Shown: positions 16,845 through 26,353, counted from the first letter of the stretch. The stretch: 26,684 nucleotides of DNA from Pigoraptor chileana (GCA_943704495.1 CALSCR010004287.1:1-26684), one strand, 5' to 3'. Notes: generated by a model not told the origin, from the letters alone. A program made the numbers and translations.

Positions 16845-17089
16845 GACGCCTCGCCCGTTTCTCAATTGCAGCAGGAGACAAATGGGTTGAAAAGAACGGG
16901 GCGATTGCGTTTGCCGAGTCAATTACTGGCAAAGAAGAAAAGATTCTGCCATTTGGCACTCATCCTATCTTGCAAAGCAATTGTCAAATCGCAAGAACAG
17001 TCGAAGCGGAAAAGAAACGACGCAGTATTGCCGGTTGTGGTATGGTTAACGTGCAACGAAACTTGCAAAGCCATTTTGTCGACTCGTAA
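16845..17089 (+). pseudogene. Possible coding fragment without a start codon
   Basis: A frame of about 80 codons without an early ATG reads AGDKWVEKNGAIAFAESITG from about 16871 and KRRSIAGCGMVNVQRNLQSH before a TAA at 17087. Its composition is more protein-like than the competing ATG frame at 16824-17168. No family recognised. Confidence 0.25.
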
Positions 17090-17259
17090 CACGAGGACAA
17101 GGCACTTCGTCCTATTTTCTCTAATATTCTCTGGCTCAAACTTTTTACGTTTGTTGTGTGCACTTTGATTGTCTCAGGCTTTAGCCGTCGGAGCATACCC
17201 TCTTATCGTTGAAAGCAAGGTGACGTCCCTCGTCAAGTCACGTGTTTGCAGCGCAATTC

Positions 17260-17553
17260 ATGTTCGAAAGAGGCTGTAACGTTGGAGGGGACTCGGGCGA
17301 TTCGAGCCTTTTTCGACCAATGGATGGTGTAGTTCTTACGTCGACAGTGCAACCTCTGACGACAATGACGGGAGCACACGGACAATCGGATTATTTTCTG
17401 TGTGCGTATTGTTGTTCTCACGTCGACAGTGCAACCTACGTTGAGGGTGGTTCACTCGAACAAGTGGGATTTGTGTGTAACTGCCATGTGCCTGTCAATT
17501 GGCTCGCACATGCGGCGGGAGTGATCGAACGTGACCTTGAGCTCGGTGAGTAG
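17260..17553 (+). CDS. Upstream part of the ankyrin gene, before a TAG
   Basis: The ATG at 17260 opens a 97-codon frame (MFERGCNVGGDSGDSSLFRP) ending ERDLELGE then TAG at 17551. The frame after the stop continues without a shift into the ankyrin ORF, and the residues right after the stop (GAPAPDGG) are the first unit of a repeat that continues downstream (EGAPASDGG, EGAPAPDGG). This part is therefore probably the original 5' end of the ankyrin gene. The stop may be a nonsense mutation, a read-through site or a sequencing error. The sequence GGTGAGTAG at the stop also fits a splice donor, so removal by an intron is possible, although the repeat frame continuing through it argues against that. 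A CxxC pair and two CxxxC-like pairs occur. Confidence 0.5.
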   Translation: MFERGCNVGGDSGDSSLFRPMDGVVLTSTVQPLTTMTGAHGQSDYFLCAYCCSHVDSATYVEGGSLEQVGFVCNCHVPVNWLAHAAGVIERDLELGE

Positions 17554-20500
17554 GGTGCACCCGCGCCTGACGGTGGGCTCGCACTTGACAACGACGGGTT
17601 GGCTGACTACGACGGAAGCGGACAAGAGGGAGCACCCGCGTCTGACGGTGGGCTCGTACCTGACTACGACCGGTTGGCTGACTACGACGGAAGCGCACAA
17701 GAGGGAGCACCCGCGCCTGACGGCGGGGTCGCACCTGACTACGACGGGTTCCCACGCGAGGGGGTAGCATTCGTGCCAAACAACGGGATCGCATTTCAGG
17801 GGGGAGCACCGGCGCCCAACAATGGAATTGAGTGCCTCGATTGTGCGACACCAGAAATTCAATGTCCCCGTGCGACTGCGCAAATTCTGCCAGGGGAAGA
17901 GGCCACGCTGTGTTTCGACTCCATGCACGCGGCCGCAGATCACTGCATACCCTTGGCGTGCAAGGTGTGGGTTAATCTCAGCGCTTTTCTCATCGATGTA
18001 AAGCTGGCATTTACGAACACAACTCGCAATATTGAACCTTGTCCGCTCGCCCGAGCAAATCTTGATGCGGTCAATCTATCCTCCGAAACCTGCTGCGTGA
18101 CGAATACCAAGCCCGTCAACGGGAGTTCGTGTGCCGAGCGAGTCTTTCGTGCGATTGCGTTTGACTGTCGGAATGTTCCCGACTACGAACGGTTCGTGAA
18201 CATGGACGGCTATGCGTTGTGCACATTCGTTGAGAACTCGCTCAAATCTATACCTAAGGAAATCACCCAGAAACAAACGGGATGTGTCATTCGACGGTAT
18301 GTTAAGAAGCGCGGATGTTGCGATGCGGTGGGAAGCGGCGGTAAACGCGGCGTCATTATCCCTTTGGTTACAACTCCAGTTAACATCGACCTATTCTTCC
18401 CCGTCACGCACGGTACCGAGGATGTGGAAGCCAAGGCGGTTGCCAACACAACCAACGTCGTGCTGGTGACAATCCACTCGGATTCTCAACGTCCTCCGCG
18501 GTATGCGGCCGCACAGGAACTGGAAGCCGCCCGTGATTTTAACGGTCCAAATATCGTGCAGCTCGTCTCCGAGGTCAGAGTTGCAAATCACGGCTCGGCC
18601 TTCCTTGGTTACAGAGAGGGCTCTATTATTGTTCTTGCTCTCCGCTCTATCGACAACGAAGCCGAGTGGATCCTACCCGCAGACACTACTCTACATGGGG
18701 AGTCCTTCGTTATGAACCTCAACGACATCAAGCCCTTGTATATTGCCGAATGTCTGCTCAGGGAAGGCGTTTGTAAGCCCATTTGCGACGCTATCGAGGA
18801 AGAAGAAATTTTTGGTTTCGAACTGTTCGAGATGGATGTCGATTCATTCGTCAACTCTATCGAATCCGATGCGCTCGATGACTCCGAGCGAGCGTCTGCC
18901 ATCAAGACCATTTGTGACTTTCGAGACTCACTCCTCGCGCTGTGCCACTCCGCAGAGAATGGACAGGACGCGGATGGTGAGCCCACTCAGATGGCTCCGG
19001 TGGTTGCTCATAATTCGAATGACGGCGAGGTCGATGAGGACGTTTTGTCGTTTGCCCCCGTTGAAAACAAGCATCAATTCGTGCCGTCCACCGACGCACC
19101 TTCAGTGCCCGTGATGGGTATGGATGAGGAACCTGCGGACAAGGAATTCGCACCTTCAGTCGCCAACGCAGTGTCTGCCGGGGTGGATGGACTTGTCCCC
19201 GAGCTCCAGGACAAAAAAGGGGACACAACTGACGTTTCACATAGGAGCGACGTGGATCGTCGTTTGCGCATCGCGTGTGAGGAGGGGAACGAGGATGCGG
19301 TCCAACTGCTTCTCGATCAAGGAGTGGATGTGAATACGCGTAAGTTTGATCGTTGCCCCTTGCACATCGCGTGTGAGCGGGGGAACGTTGCCCTGATCAA
19401 ACTACTTCTCGACCGAGGGGCGAATATGAATGCGCTTGCGAGTGACAATCGTGTCCCTTTGCATTTCGCGTGTGAGCGGGGGAACAAGGAAGTGGTCCAA
19501 CTGCTTCTCGACCGAGGGGCGAATATGAATGCGCTTGCAAGTGACAATCGTGTCCCTTTGCACTTCGCTTGTGAGGGGGGGAACAAGGAAGTGGTCCAAC
19601 TGCTTCTCGACCGAGGGGCGAATGTGAATGCGCGTGCGACTGATTGTCGCCCTTTGCACATCGCGTGTGCGCGGGGGGACAAGGAATTGGTCGAACTGCT
19701 TCTCGGCCGACGGGCGGATGTGAATGCGGCTACTGGCGACTGTAGTCTTCCTTTGCACGTCGCGTGTAGGCAGGGGAACAGGGAAGTGGTCCAACTGTTG
19801 CTCGACCGAAAAGCGAACGTAAATGCGCCTGCAACCGGCGGTCGTTTCCCTTTGCACTTCGCGTGCGAGGGGGGGAACATGGAAGTGGTTCAACTTCTTC
19901 TGGACCGAGGGGCAAATGTGAACGCCATTGCACGTGACGGTCGTCTCCCTTTACACGACGCGTATAAGCAAGGAAACAAAGAAGTGGTGCAACTGATTCT
20001 TGAACAAGGGGTTGATGTGAATGCGCGTGCAACTGACGGTCGTCGCCCTTTGCACTTAGCGTGTGAGCGGGGGAGCAAGGAAACGGTCCAACTGCTCCTC
20101 GACCGAGGGGCGGATATGGAAGTGGCTGCACCTAACGGTCGTCTCCCTTGGCATATTGCGTTTGAGACATGGAACGAGGACGCGGTCCTACTACTTCTCG
20201 ACCGAAGGGTGGATGTGAATGCGCGTGCAACTGACGGTCGTCGCCCTTTGCACTTTGCGTGTGAGCGGGGAAGCAAGGAAACGGTCCAACTGCTCCTCGA
20301 CCGAGGGGCGGATATGAAAGCGGCTGCACCTGACGGTCGTCTACCTTTGCACTTTGCGTGTGAGCGGGGGAGCAAGGAAACGGTCCAACTGCTCCTCGAC
20401 CGAGGGGCGGATGTGAAAGCAGCTGCACCTGACGGTCGTCTACCTTTGCACTTCGCTTGTGAGCGGGGGGACAAGGAAATGGTCCAACTGCTCCTCGACC

Positions 20501-21717
20501 GAGGGGCGGATATGAAAGCGGCTGCACCTGACGGTCGTCTGCCGTTGTGCATCGCGTTTGAGCGGGACGACAAGAAAATGGTCCAACTGCTCCTCGACCG
20601 AGGAGCGGATGTGAATGCGACAGCAAGTGACGGTTGTCGCCTCCTGTACGTCGCGTGTGAGCAGGGGAATATTAAAATGGTCCGACTGCTTCTCAACCGA
20701 GGGGCGGATGTAAATGTGACTGCGACCGGCGGTCGTTTCCCTTTGCACTCCGCGTGTGAGGGGGAGCTGAGGCCGGTGCACTTCGGTGGGAAACACAAGG
20801 AAGTGGTGCAACTGCTTCTTGATCGAGGGGTTGATGTGAATGCGCGTGCAACTGACGGTCGTATCCCGTTGCACTTCGCGTGTCATCAGGGGGACAAGGA
20901 AGTGGTCCAACTGCTTCTCGACCGAGGGGGGGATATGAATGCAGCAGCTGACGGTCGTCTCCCTTTGCACTTCGCGTGTAAGCGGGGGAATATGGAGGTG
21001 GCACAACTGCTACTCGATCGAGGGGCGGATGTGAACGCGGTGACAAAGGACGGTCGTCGTCCTTTTCACTTCGCGTGTAAGCGGGGGAAAATGGAGTTGG
21101 CACAACTGCTACTCGATCGAGGGGCGGATGTGAACGCGGCGGCATTTGACGGTCGTCTCCCTTTGCACTTCGCGTGTATGCGGGGGGAAAAGGAGTTGGC
21201 ACAAATGCTACTCGATCGAGGGGCGGATGTGAACGCGGCGGTATTTGACGGTCGCCGCCCTTTACATATTGCATGTGAAAGTCAGTGGGGGGACAATGAA
21301 GTGGTCCAACTGCTTCTCAGCCGGGGGGCGAATGTAAATGTGGCTACAACGGACGGTCGTCTCCCGTTGCACTTCGCGTGTGATCGTGGGGACGGGGAAG
21401 TGGTCGAACTGCTTCTCGACCGAGGGGCGAATGTGAATGCGGCTGCAGCGGACGGTCGTCGCCCGTTGCACTTCGCGTGTAATCAGGGGGACAAGGAAGT
21501 GGTCCAACTGCTTCTCGACCGAGGGGCGGATGTGAATGCGGTTACAGCTGATGGTCGTCTGCCTTTGCACTTCGCATTGGACGAGGCTTTGGTCCAATTG
21601 CTGCGCAATCGAGGGGGCGGTGTATTGGATTTTGCACAATTCCTAGGAACTGTGCGATTTGCTGATCGTAATGTTTCGCATGGGATCAGTTCCTTAGAGC
21701 ATGTCCGCAAAAATTAA
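17554..21717 (+). CDS. Large ankyrin-repeat protein, 24 repeats
   Basis: Open for 1387 codons after the TAG at 17551. There is no ATG until 17923, so either translation begins there (1264 residues) or the true start is 17260. An Asp/Gly-rich repeat region (APAPDGG..DYDG) comes first. It is followed at about 17830-18950 by about 375 residues of unrecognised, cysteine-containing, mixed alpha/beta sequence (ILPGEEATLCF, CIPLACKVWVNLSAF, VIIPLVTTPVNIDLFF), then an acidic linker. From 19249 to about 21640 run about 24 ankyrin repeats of 33 residues, consensus DGRLPLHFACERGDKEVVQL then LLDRGADVNA. Repeat 16 carries an insertion and repeat 24 is truncated. Ankyrin arrays bind proteins; the partner and role are unknown. 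No membrane segment or signal peptide is evident. Long antisense frames over the array are by-products of its codon bias. Confidence 0.85.
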   Translation, partial: GAPAPDGGLALDNDGLADYDGSGQEGAPASDGGLVPDYDRLADYDGSAQEGAPAPDGGVAPDYDGFPREGVAFVPNNGIAFQGGAPAPNNGIECLDCATPEIQCPRATAQILPGEEATLCFDSMHAAADHCIPLACKVWVNLSAFLIDVKLAFTNTTRNIEPCPLARANLDAVNLSSETCCVTNTKPVNGSSCAERVFRAIAFDCRNVPDYERFVNMDGYALCTFVENSLKSIPKEITQKQTGCVIRRYVKKRGCCDAVGSGGKRGVIIPLVTTPVNIDLFFPVTHGTEDVEAKAVANTTNVVLVTIHSDSQRPPRYAAAQELEAARDFNGPNIVQLVSEVRVANHGSAFLGYREGSIIVLALRSIDNEAEWILPADTTLHGESFVMNLNDIKPLYIAECLLREGVCKPICDAIEEEEIFGFELFEMDVDSFVNSIESDALDDSERASAIKTICDFRDSLLALCHSAENGQDADGEPTQMAPVVAHNSNDGEVDEDVLSFAPVENKHQFVPSTDAPSVPVMGMDEEPADKEFAPSVANAVSAGVDGLVPELQDKKGDTTDVSHRSDVDRRLRIACEEGNEDAVQLLLDQGVDVNTRKFDRCPLHIACERGNVALIKLLLDRGANMNALASDNRVPLHFACERGNKEVVQLLLDRGANMNALASDNRVPLHFACEGGNKEVVQLLLDRGANVNARATDCRPLHIACARGDKELVELLLGRRADVNAATGDCSLPLHVACRQGNREVVQLLLDRKANVNAPATGGRFPLHFACEGGNMEVVQLLLDRGANVNAIARDGRLPLHDAYKQGNKEVVQLILEQGVDVNARATDGRRPLHLACERGSKETVQLLLDRGADMEVAAPNGRLPWHIAFETWNEDAVLLLLDRRVDVNARATDGRRPLHFACERGSKETVQLLLDRGADMKAAAPDGRLPLHFACERGSKETVQLLLDRGADVKAAAPDGRLPLHFACERGDKEMVQLLLDRGADMKAAAPDGRLPLCIAFERDDKKMVQLLLDRGADVNATASDGCRLLYVACEQGNIKMVRLLLNRGADVNVTATGGRFPLHSACEGELRPVHFGGKHKEVVQLLLDRGVDVNARATDGRIPLHFACHQGDKEVVQLLLDRGGDMNAAADGRLPLHFACKRGNMEVAQLLLDRGADVNAVTKDGRRPFHFACKRGKMELAQLLLDRGADVNAAAFDGRLPLHFACMRGEKELAQMLLDRGADVNAAVFDGRRPLHIACESQWGDNEVVQLLLSRGANVNVATTDGRLPLHFACDRGDGEVVELLLDRGANVNAAAADGRRPLHFACNQGDKEVVQLLLDRGADVNAVTADGRLPLHFALDEALVQLLRNRGGGVLDFAQFLGTVRFADRNVSHGISSLEHVRKN
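19249..21640 (+). repeat. 99-bp tandem ankyrin-coding repeat
   Basis: Units share GTCCAACTGCTTCTCGACCG and CCTTTGCACTTCGCGTGTGA. Those at about 20240-20520 (repeats 11-13) are nearly identical, a sign of recent tandem duplication or gene conversion. Confidence 0.95.
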
Positions 21718-21945
21718 CGTGTTCGCCCTATCTAAAATTTTGCACACGGTCCATTTTTATTTTGGGGAAAAAATTGTCTTCGACCTCAGAACATTACTGT
21801 GGTAATCAGCCTGGCAGTTCTCTACGGCACGAGTAACGTTTGATCCGTTTACTGGTTCGCGGGGACGTTGTGCTATTCTGATAGCCACGTGATTTAATCA
21901 CTGATCTGCAGAGCGGTAAAATCGCTGAACAAAGCCTTGAAGTTG
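21718..21945. other. Intergenic spacer, nothing recognised
   Basis: AT-rich 3' flank of the ankyrin gene. No terminator hairpin or gene found. Confidence 0.45.
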
Positions 21946-22765
21946 TCAATGAGCAATGCAAGATGCGCCCATGCCGTATGACCTCTGTGTTTGGCAGTCC
22001 GAAGACGGATCTCTCGGTGACTTTTTAACACGCTGATTTTGTTCTCTCGATTTCAACCTTGCCTTTTTGTATGTAGCGTTGCCCGCAATGGTCTCGTTTT
22101 CTCGGATATGCTGCACATTCGGACGTACTTTTCTAATTCGGTGTTGTATCATGGGCGTAAACCCTCGTGTGCGACTGTTTCATCGATTGTTTGCACCGTC
22201 GTATCCTAAACAATGTACGTCTGGAAGAAGCCCAGTTGTACGGAATTCACAGTGTCGTCAACTAGGGTAATGTCTGCTACGTTTGCAGCAGCAACGACGA
22301 CACCAAATGTTACACCATTTGTTGAGGTTAATATGGGCAATTTTGATCCTTCACGACATCGGTCAGTTGGATGTGGGCCTGCGTCTTCTGTCACGCCGTT
22401 TAAATATTGACCATTGTGCAGTCGATACAAAGAGCCGTCCAATCAATTCGACCATGAATGTTCAGAACTGTTACAGTGATACTATTTAAATAAACGCATG
22501 AAACAACCGGTTGTTGCCCACTTTGTACTTCTGAATTGTCGATTTTTGAAATCCAAGAGACCAGCAATATGTCTGCAGCAGACGTCTGACACTTCTTGAA
22601 ATCCTGTTGACGACGATCAAACGTTCTATGTTCGATATTTCGAAGCGCTGTTCTCATGCAGAGCCAAAATTTAGAAACTAGAAGATCATGAAATCTTTTT
22701 TGCATTGATCGTTGCCAACGACAACCTTGAAATTCCGACAGTGTGTTGATTGCATGGAAAAGCAA
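21946..22765 (-). pseudogene. Broken IS5-like DDE transposase
   Basis: On the minus strand a frame from 22765 to 22400 ends IDWTALCIDCTMVNI (first catalytic Asp region). A second frame, 22442-22206, reads GPHPTDRCREGSKLPILTST, then FGVVVAAANVADITLVDD, which matches the IS5-group pattern GPNPTDRGKxGSK...ANVxD with the second Asp. A stop at 22206 and another frame change lead to a third frame, 22152-21946 (IQHRIRKVRPNVQHIRENET). At least two frameshifts and one stop inactivate it. IS5 elements are bacterial; related DDE genes occur in eukaryotes and large viruses. No terminal inverted repeats were identified. Confidence 0.75.
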
Positions 22766-23185
22766 GCAATTTCCAGTATCACAAAGAAATTGCGCAGACA
22801 GCTTTATTTGGCGTGGACATGCTCTTAGAGAAGTACTTCAATGAGAACTTACTTAATCTTTCGTTTTTCGACAAAACCCAATTAGGAAGCACTCGGGCGA
22901 AGTGTCAGTGGTTGTTTGTGTGTCTGGGGGCCAATGATTTTTCTGGATTAAACGTTTGGTGAACTTGCGGTGGTGTTTAAAAACTCAGCAGCGGTATTGT
23001 GAGAGGTGGGTATTCGACGGTCCGACCGACGGGGATTGGACTATTGAGTGTTGAGTGGACAAATTTTTTTAAAGATAGATGCAACATTACATATTACCAC
23101 CATTTAATGATGTAGGACAAATGTAAAACTAAGGAGCCAAGTAGTAACGCAAATTGCCCAACTCTTGAGTCTGATTCGCTGTGAG
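22766..23185. other. Intergenic stretch with a weak coding trace
   Basis: Plus-strand frame 22750-22962 has no early ATG but reads EIAQTALFGVDMLLEKYFNE, which looks protein-like; it may be a gene fragment. The rest shows nothing. Confidence 0.3.
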
Positions 23186-23269
23186 TTTGGAGTTTGGAGT
23201 TTGGAGTTTGGAGTTTGGAGTTTGGAGTTTGGAGTTTGGAGTTTGGAGTTTGGAGTTTGGAGTTAGGGT
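23186..23269 (+). repeat. TTTGGAG heptamer array (11 perfect copies)
   Basis: Eleven perfect TTTGGAG units run from 23186 to 23262, followed by TTAGGGT and another TTGGAG. The array is flanked by a direct repeat, CTGATTCGCTGTGAGTTTGG at 23171 and CTGATTCGTTGTGAATTTGG at 23288. Confidence 0.95.
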
Positions 23270-23370
23270 TTGGAGTTCGGACTTAATCTGATTCGTTGTG
23301 AATTTGGAGTTTGGCAAACGTGTGCTAGCTGTCACAACACTGAATGCTGTATTCTCTTCGAAACGCAAAG

Positions 23371-23377
23371 TATAAAT
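23371..23377 (+). promoter_or_regulatory. TATA box of the zinc-finger gene
   Basis: TATAAAT, 65 bases before the ATG at 23436, preceded by TTCGAAACG as at the ASCH gene. Confidence 0.55.
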
Positions 23378-23435
23378 GGCACACGCATTGGATTCAATCA
23401 AAACACGATCATAAACAACAGCACCAATCCTCAAA

Positions 23436-23932
23436 ATGAATCCCATTCCAGACGCCCTCCAATTCAAGCTACTCTGCCTCGAGAAAGTGGGCATCGTATT
23501 CACGGCGTTGGTCAACGGCGCCTGGAAGGATATCCAGCAGTGGCTTGTCGACCCGAGCTACTTTCCCACGGCTGAACAACTGGTCGTATATGCCAATCGG
23601 CGCACGTACACGCCGGCAAGCTGCTACGTCTGCCTTCATTGTCCCCCTGGAAGCCTTCCCTTGTCCACGCGTCGCTCACCATTCACAAGTTCGCACATGT
23701 CGAGGAAAAAACGTTTGTGTGTGACGAGTGTGGCAAATCGTATAAGCAAGCGAATGGCCTGAGTCGCCACCGTCGAAAGCACAGGAAGAGCACGGAGGAG
23801 AACGAGGACGTGGAACTCACGCCCGAATTTCTCGCCATGCTGGGCGCACAACTTGCCGCCGAGGTGATGAAGAACGATCTTTTGGACAGTGGCATGCACG
23901 TCCGCGTGGACGTCCTTCCAATCAACGATTAG
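23436..23932 (+). pseudogene. C2H2 zinc-finger protein, frameshifted
   Basis: The ATG at 23436 starts MNPIPDALQFKLLCLEKVGI and continues with a helical N-terminal region up to SCYVCLHC, the first cysteine pair of a zinc finger. The frame then breaks at the CCCCC run at 23643-23647 and continues two frames over with HASLTIHKFAHVEEKTF (histidine pair and linker) and a complete second finger, CDECGKSYKQANGLSRHRRK plus H. After that comes an acidic, helical tail ending at 23932 (ELTPEFLAMLGAQLAAEVMK). The intended product has about 165 residues and looks like a nuclear DNA-binding protein. A homopolymer error in sequencing or a true frameshift would both explain the break. Confidence 0.75.
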
Positions 23933-24079
23933 GTGATTGGTGTTGTCTTTGAAAAAAACGCTGTTGTCATCAATTGTAAAATTTGTCCGGATATTTTTCC
24001 TTAAATTTTTCGTGTAGCGCGAATCGCATTGCAAACATTAAAAGACATATGACAAACAACTTCCCTGAATTCGATCACA

Positions 24080-24900
24080 TAGCTCAGAACCCACCGTAAT
24101 TGATCGTCAACGAGCTCCAACGACGCCGACTTGACTTCGTCGCAATCGTCCCGTCCGTAGGGCGAAAACGCGCCCGACAATCTTGCTGTCCACTGAGCGG
24201 GAGGCGACTTACGACCGCACCGTCTTGAATCTTCTCGTCGCAATCGTCTGTCCGTTGGACAAAATTACAAAACTGCGACCAAGACGATCCGCTCCGTGTG
24301 TCCGCTATGCCGTGGCAGCATTGCTCGTCACAGTGTCCCAACGCGCGGTCTAAGCTTTCCTTCGTCGAGCGAAAGCTAAACAACGGACTCCTACGAAGTG
24401 TCAGGCAAATGCGTCTTACCTTTCGTCATGCTTCCAGTCGCTATCCGTCTTGGAAATGCGCGAGTACTAGTAACGGCACCAAGCGTATCAGCCCCGGCCG
24501 TCGCCGTGTCCCAAATGTGTCTTCCCGTCCCAATCGTCCGTCCGTCGGATGCAATAACACAAATATAACACCGGACGGCCGGTGTGTTCCTCCAAAAGTA
24601 CTTTTATAACGTAAGTAGAGGAAATGTTGCCTTCTTTGGAACAATTCTCGAAGCGGAATACTCGATTGCCGGCAAAACTGAATGTCCACACATGTCAGGG
24701 TGACACAAACTTTGTCAACACTGAACAATTGCCTAAGAGCTCGGCATAAATGTCCTACAGTCAAACAATTGCATGTGGCAGACCGAGATCTTGGATATTC
24801 GTTTCTTTGAGAACCTGGCCGAAGTTCGCAATGAGGACGGTACTGCCGTAATCGACTGGTCAATCCCCGGTTAACTCCTGCCCTTCGAATGTCCAACAGT
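24080..24900 (-). pseudogene. WD40-repeat pseudogene
   Basis: No frame is open, but pieces of WD40 repeats can be read across frames on the minus strand. TVGHSKG lies near 24890, SDGRTIGTGRHIWDTATAG near 24552-24490, SGHTERIV near 24305-24285, SNGQTIATRR near 24258-24231 followed by KTVRS and SVDSKIV, and PTDGTIATKS near 24165-24136. These match the WD repeat pattern GHxxxV...SPDGxxIATGSxDxTVRLWD. Spacing between pieces is irregular because of indels. WD40 domains are beta-propeller scaffolds; this copy is dead. Confidence 0.5.
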
Positions 24901-25195
24901 TATCTTAAACCGCCGGCAGTAAAAGAATACTCCCGCTACCGAGTCCTAGGTCTCATGAATACACAAAACGTTTAATCAGACGAGTGACCACTGAACGTAC
25001 AAAGAAACACAACAAATGGTAAGCGTGGTGCACCCAAAATGCGTCTTTCTATAAGTCCCCCGCCGAGAGCTCGCCAAAATAGATCTGATACGGTCCTATG
25101 TCACGTGTCTGTCACAATTAGAAAACTCGTCCAGTGGAGCGTACGTGACACAAGATTATTGCAAAAAGTATCGTCTGCAGCACGCTGACATGGCG
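24901..25195. other. Intergenic stretch, nothing recognised
   Basis: No ORF or repeat identified before the duplicated segment starts. Confidence 0.45.
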
Positions 25196-25921
25196 ATTTT
25201 GCACATGGCCGCTGTCATGGGACTCGAATCCGTCGTCGTTGGAACGCCCGTTCAGTGTGTGTCAGTGGAGTATCGCAATCAACGAATATGACCGCTCTTG
25301 CCGTGTTCGTGCATTCAAGTCTTGGCATTGGATCTGCTTCCACGGACTACGACCGCACTGCGCTGCGGAATCCGACTGCAATCGAAGACTGCGTTCCCAT
25401 GATTGTCAAGTTTGCCACAAACCACTCAATCGATACCCTCAGCTACGAAGCGATTTACGAACTCCTTTGCGCACCGCAACACAAAAGACGCAGTCCGCTT
25501 GCTTTGCGGCAACGGCAACATTAACGTGATCGCACTTCACAATGCGGGTCACCACAATTTTTCGAGGCTCCTGCAGATTGTGCCGGTTCAGGCGATATAA
25601 AACGACCGCTTTCACATACTTGCGCCCCTTAGTTTTTTTACGTGCTGTCTGCTTGCCTTTTTGCGTTTAAGCCCCCTTTTTATTTGTTGACGCGGCGAAT
25701 TACTCATAGCTAACACGCCGCTACCCGTTTACGGTCGGTCGCACGCATTCCAAAACATGGGCGATCTTCGACTGCAGTGCAAGAGTTGCACCCTGCAAAA
25801 TATTAGGAATTGGAGCACTAAGCGATCTCCGATTCCCTCGAAAGGGTACTAAAACAGACTGGTCGTCTATCATCAGTCGGGTTGTAACATACTCACTTTG
25901 ACTACCCGCGTCAAACGTGTT
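25196..25921 (+). pseudogene. Decayed duplicate of the 318-aa gene's 3' half
   Basis: Corresponds to 11364-12138. The coding part, to about 25600, begins with ATGGCCGCTGTCATGGGACT and ends CAGGCGATATAA, but internal deletions of 1 to about 35 bases split it across frames (25255-25524 and 25403-25600). The 3' flank is also copied, so the duplication was at DNA level and not by retroposition of a processed mRNA. The N-terminal half of the gene is absent. Confidence 0.85.
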
Positions 25922-26194
25922 GAAGTTGGAACAACTAACCCTATTGTTTTCGTCTTGCGACTTTCCTATCACGCTTCCATTCCGCGTCATTCCAGTCGGA
26001 AACAGGGCAAAGTCTGGGTTTTGTTTTTAACCTTGTGTAAATCGTCAATACTGTGAACAGAAAGGTTTGTGATCATCAGTAAAGTACATGGCGTCCAATA
26101 TCTTCCGCAATTGTGGTCCGTCCGTATCGTTCTTTTATTCGCCACCCACAAAACGTATAAATCATATTGCCATTAATCGCAACATTGTAAAGCT
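25922..26194. other. Intergenic stretch with a TATA word
   Basis: Unique sequence after the duplication boundary. TATAAATC at 26156 may serve a plus-strand promoter, but no gene follows convincingly. Confidence 0.4.
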
Positions 26195-26303
26195 TAGAGC
26201 GTGTCCGCTCACCACGGTATCCGCTCACCACAGTGTCCGCTGAGCGTTCAAGCATTCACAAAATCTAAAGGAGTGCGGTCAAAACGAGATTAACGGACAT
26301 TTA
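26195..26303 (+). mobile_element. MITE copy
   Basis: 109 bases from TA to TA. Left end TTAGAGCGTGTCCGCTCACC; right end GCGGTCAAAACGAG and AACGGACATTTAAAT. Same left end, core and right end order as the copy at 15762-15874 (113 bases), including the inverted TGTCCG/CGGACA ends. Confidence 0.7.
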
Positions 26304-26353
26304 AATCCGTGCTAGCGCCCAATTCAACGTGGACGAACAATTCGACACTAGAA

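Noticed and set aside
17546-17798. Possible intron from GTGAGT to TTTCAG
   Set aside because: The putative intron carries an in-frame coding repeat that continues on both sides; kept only as an alternative explanation for the TAG.
17452-17943. 163-codon minus-strand ORF
   Set aside because: Shadow of the GAPAPDGG repeat in the ankyrin gene; no domain.
19317-21274. Long antisense ORFs (up to 302 codons) over the ankyrin array
   Set aside because: They mirror the repeat's codon bias, repeat with the same 99-base period and contain no independent domain.
25721-25990. 89-codon minus ORF
   Set aside because: Lies in the duplicated noncoding flank, and the matching frame in copy 1 differs and is interrupted.
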